DNA from: Anaeromicrobium sediminis
GTDB lineage: Bacteria; Bacillota; Clostridia; Peptostreptococcales; Thermotaleaceae
Assembly: GCF_002270055.1 (NCBI RefSeq)
Contig: NZ_NIBG01000023.1
Span: forward strand, 1 to 64,000
Reading direction: 5' to 3'
DNA: 64,000 nt
How positions within the stretch are numbered: the stretch's first letter is position 1; each line of letters begins with the position of its first letter. This document shows positions 62,486 through 64,000 of the stretch, one piece after another. The position numbers and the translations under genes were made by a program. The notes under the pieces are model-generated. The model saw only the letters and a list, made by a program, of their open reading frames with translations, ran no database searches and was not told where the DNA came from.

Positions 62486-63361
62486 TTACTCTTTATTCAC
62501 AATAGAATCTATTGATGTCTTTATTTTTATAATAAAATCCTCTTCTGGATTTAATTTTACTGCCACATCTATGAATTCTTTTCCACTCTTGAAATCTCCC
62601 ATGTTGGCATAGGACCCAGCCACTGTGGCATATGCATGGGCAATATTCTCTTTTTTACTTAAATAGGGAATAGCCATACTCATAGAGTCTATAGAGTCCC
62701 AATATTTATTTAGCATGTATTCAGCTTGTCCCTTTATGAAATATAAGGAAGATAATTCAGGGTCATATTTTAAACCTATAAGAGTATATTCTAATGATTT
62801 ATCATAATTGTTATGATTTAACTCTTTAGATCCTAAAAGACTATAATAATAAGCTATCTCTTCTTTTATATTAGATTTTTTACCATAAATATAAAACTTA
62901 TCTTCCGTCATTACTAAATCCATAGGAACTTCATTCTTTTTTTTCTTATTATTTATAGCAAAATCACAAGTGTTTTTTATTTTAAAAGAAAGGATTCTAT
63001 CGTAAAGTACATCCTTCTCTTCATCAACATAGGGTTCTACCTTTGAATCTAAGTCACAATCTATTAGTTTATAATTAGAGTAGATTTGACTTTCTAAATT
63101 TTTAGCCAATGTATATTCTTCTAAAGTAACTTTATCAGTATATTCTTTACTAAAGAGTTTATAAGCCTTATCACATTCCTTTTTATTTATATAGTTAAAG
63201 TATTGAGAGATAAATTTTTCTCCTCTTTCTTCCATACTAGGAGTATGGGCTATAATTTCAGAATCTACTAATACATTATAAAGCATATAAACTAGAACAC
63301 CATTTGCACATAGACATAAGATCAGTAATAATGTTAAACTTAAATTTTTTTTCTTTCCCAT
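62486..63361 (-). CDS. Membrane-anchored TPR-containing protein of unknown function
   Basis: 291 residues. One N-terminal membrane anchor (about 8-32), a middle domain (about 45-165) with an NTF2-like feel (FISQYFNYINKKECDKAYKLFSKEY), and two to three TPR-like helix pairs (about 170-280: NYDKSLEYTLIGLKYDPELS, GDFKSGKEFIDVAVKLNPEED). The bulk is likely outside the membrane. AGGAGTG precedes ATG 63361. No functional link to neighbours. Confidence 0.75.
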   Translation of the reverse strand: MGKKKNLSLTLLLILCLCANGVLVYMLYNVLVDSEIIAHTPSMEERGEKFISQYFNYINKKECDKAYKLFSKEYTDKVTLEEYTLAKNLESQIYSNYKLIDCDLDSKVEPYVDEEKDVLYDRILSFKIKNTCDFAINNKKKKNEVPMDLVMTEDKFYIYGKKSNIKEEIAYYYSLLGSKELNHNNYDKSLEYTLIGLKYDPELSSLYFIKGQAEYMLNKYWDSIDSMSMAIPYLSKKENIAHAYATVAGSYANMGDFKSGKEFIDVAVKLNPEEDFIIKIKTSIDSIVNKE

Positions 63362-63543
63362 AAGAACACTCCTCTAGATGTCAATACACTTAAAATTATT
63401 CATAATAGGCAGAAGATATTTTAGTATAGATTCTGCTTTTTAGAAAAATACAACTATCTATATTATATAACTTATATCCTATTGAGAGGAGGAAAATATC
63501 ATATTTAATTAAGAATATAACCATGTTTCTTTCACATAAAGTA

Positions 63544-63567
63544 AATCCCCTGTCTATACAGGGGATT
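63544..63567 (-). terminator. Terminator of the partial PAP2-like gene
   Basis: AATCCCCTG (63544-63552) and CAGGGGATT (63559-63567) form a perfect 9-bp stem that includes the stop codon of the minus-strand gene. The tail is only weakly T-rich. Confidence 0.6.
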
Positions 63568-64000
63568 ATTCTTTATTACTTTCAGAGTTGTTGCCCTTAA
63601 TAGATACTCCATAGATTTTATCCAATCTGTTGTAGGATGTTTCTTCAGCAGGCTGTATAACTTGAGTATAGGGAGGAGGAGGTAACTTAGCATGTCGATT
63701 TTCTAGGATTGGATAATCTATGTGGGAAAGATCACTATCATATTGTTTATCTAACTGTTCAACTACTAATTTTCCAATTTGACGCCCAAGGCGCAAACCT
63801 TCACTATTGTCTATTGGAAAATGTACACCTGCATATAAACGAGAGATGGCGCATTGATCAGCTAGTTCTTTTAGTCTAGCTGATTCTGATTCAAAGAAGT
63901 AACTTAAAACAATCTGTGCACAGCCCGCTACTGTAGCATGACCAGATGGATATGAGGCGTGAAGTGGTGTAGGAAGATAACTAATTAAGTCTTGATCAAG
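63566..64000 (-). CDS. PAP2/vanadium haloperoxidase-like protein, C-terminal part (5' end outside window)
   Basis: The frame is open from the right window edge to the stop at 63566, 144 visible codons; the start lies beyond 64000. The phosphatase/haloperoxidase active-site motifs are clear near the left end of the protein part: SYPSGHATVAG (the SGH motif) and SRLYAGVHFPIDN (the RxxxGxHxxxD motif). A Pro-rich tail follows. Members are secreted or membrane-linked acid phosphatases or vanadium haloperoxidases; which one cannot be told from the fragment. Confidence 0.85.
   Translation of the reverse strand, partial: LDQDLISYLPTPLHASYPSGHATVAGCAQIVLSYFFESESARLKELADQCAISRLYAGVHFPIDNSEGLRLGRQIGKLVVEQLDKQYDSDLSHIDYPILENRHAKLPPPPYTQVIQPAEETSYNRLDKIYGVSIKGNNSESNKE

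Overview
The window is AT-rich (roughly one third G+C), with strong AGGAGG-type ribosome binding sites, many intrinsic hairpin-plus-T terminators, GTG and TTG starts, and gene families typical of anaerobic, amino-acid-using Firmicutes. The content points to a class Clostridia bacterium of the Peptostreptococcales/Tissierellales kind: glycine cleavage, threonine breakdown to glycine, peptidases, many amino-acid transporters, and a probable in-frame UGA selenocysteine codon. The species is not identified. No rRNA, tRNA, CRISPR array or intact insertion sequence was seen.

Layout. 1-4.3 kb: the end of an unknown gene, a Crp/Fnr regulator, deoD, and a convergent ABC-F ATPase. 4.4-16.1 kb: a one-carbon/glycine block. 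It opens with a tandem glycine riboswitch driving a degenerate gcvPA/gcvPB pair. A second tandem glycine riboswitch then drives gcvT-gcvH-gcvPA-gcvPB-fhs, followed by a small putative selenoprotein (CxxU motif), a long inverted-repeat RNA-like element, lipB and lipA. 16.1-20.7 kb: an APC permease with a good sigma-54 promoter, a YbaK-type deacylase, and a sigma-54 activator that probably controls the permease. 20.8-26.1 kb: TerB-like, cysteine desulfurase-like, PhzF, XRE-cupin regulator, HD protein and a membrane protein. 26.2-28.8 kb: a promoter, a long structured leader, and tdh-kbl (threonine to glycine plus acetyl-CoA). 28.9-41.8 kb: a mixed set (VTT membrane protein, AI-2E family permease, opine-dehydrogenase-like enzyme, MFS, chemoreceptor, cardiolipin synthase, aegerolysin-like protein, LysR/EamA pair, FAD enzyme). 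41.8-50.6 kb: a Gram-positive-type Pel exopolysaccharide locus (divergent GH114 hydrolase, PelX-PelD fusion, PelE, deacetylase-type PelA, PelF, PelG). 50.6-53.5 kb: a YjiH-type membrane protein and punA behind an unclassified leader RNA. 53.6-61 kb: a PocR-domain histidine kinase and a minus-strand group of pepT, a YfcC transporter, pepV and a Crp/Fnr regulator. 61.1-64 kb: a GltD-like oxidoreductase, a TPR protein, and a partial PAP2/haloperoxidase-like gene.

How it fits together. Threonine dehydrogenase and KBL make glycine. Glycine is sensed by the riboswitches and split by the T, H and P proteins. Methylene-THF can then be handled by formate-THF ligase, and LipB/LipA make the lipoyl arm that GcvH needs. 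No dihydrolipoyl dehydrogenase gene is in the window.

The most notable points are: (1) a second, riboswitch-controlled P-protein pair whose reading frames are open but which has lost the PLP lysine, the PLP aspartate and the C-terminus; (2) a small UGA-containing CxxU open reading frame inside the glycine cleavage/lipoylation cluster; (3) an epimerase fused to the c-di-GMP receptor PelD; (4) two structured leaders, before tdh-kbl and punA, that match no riboswitch class I can recognise.
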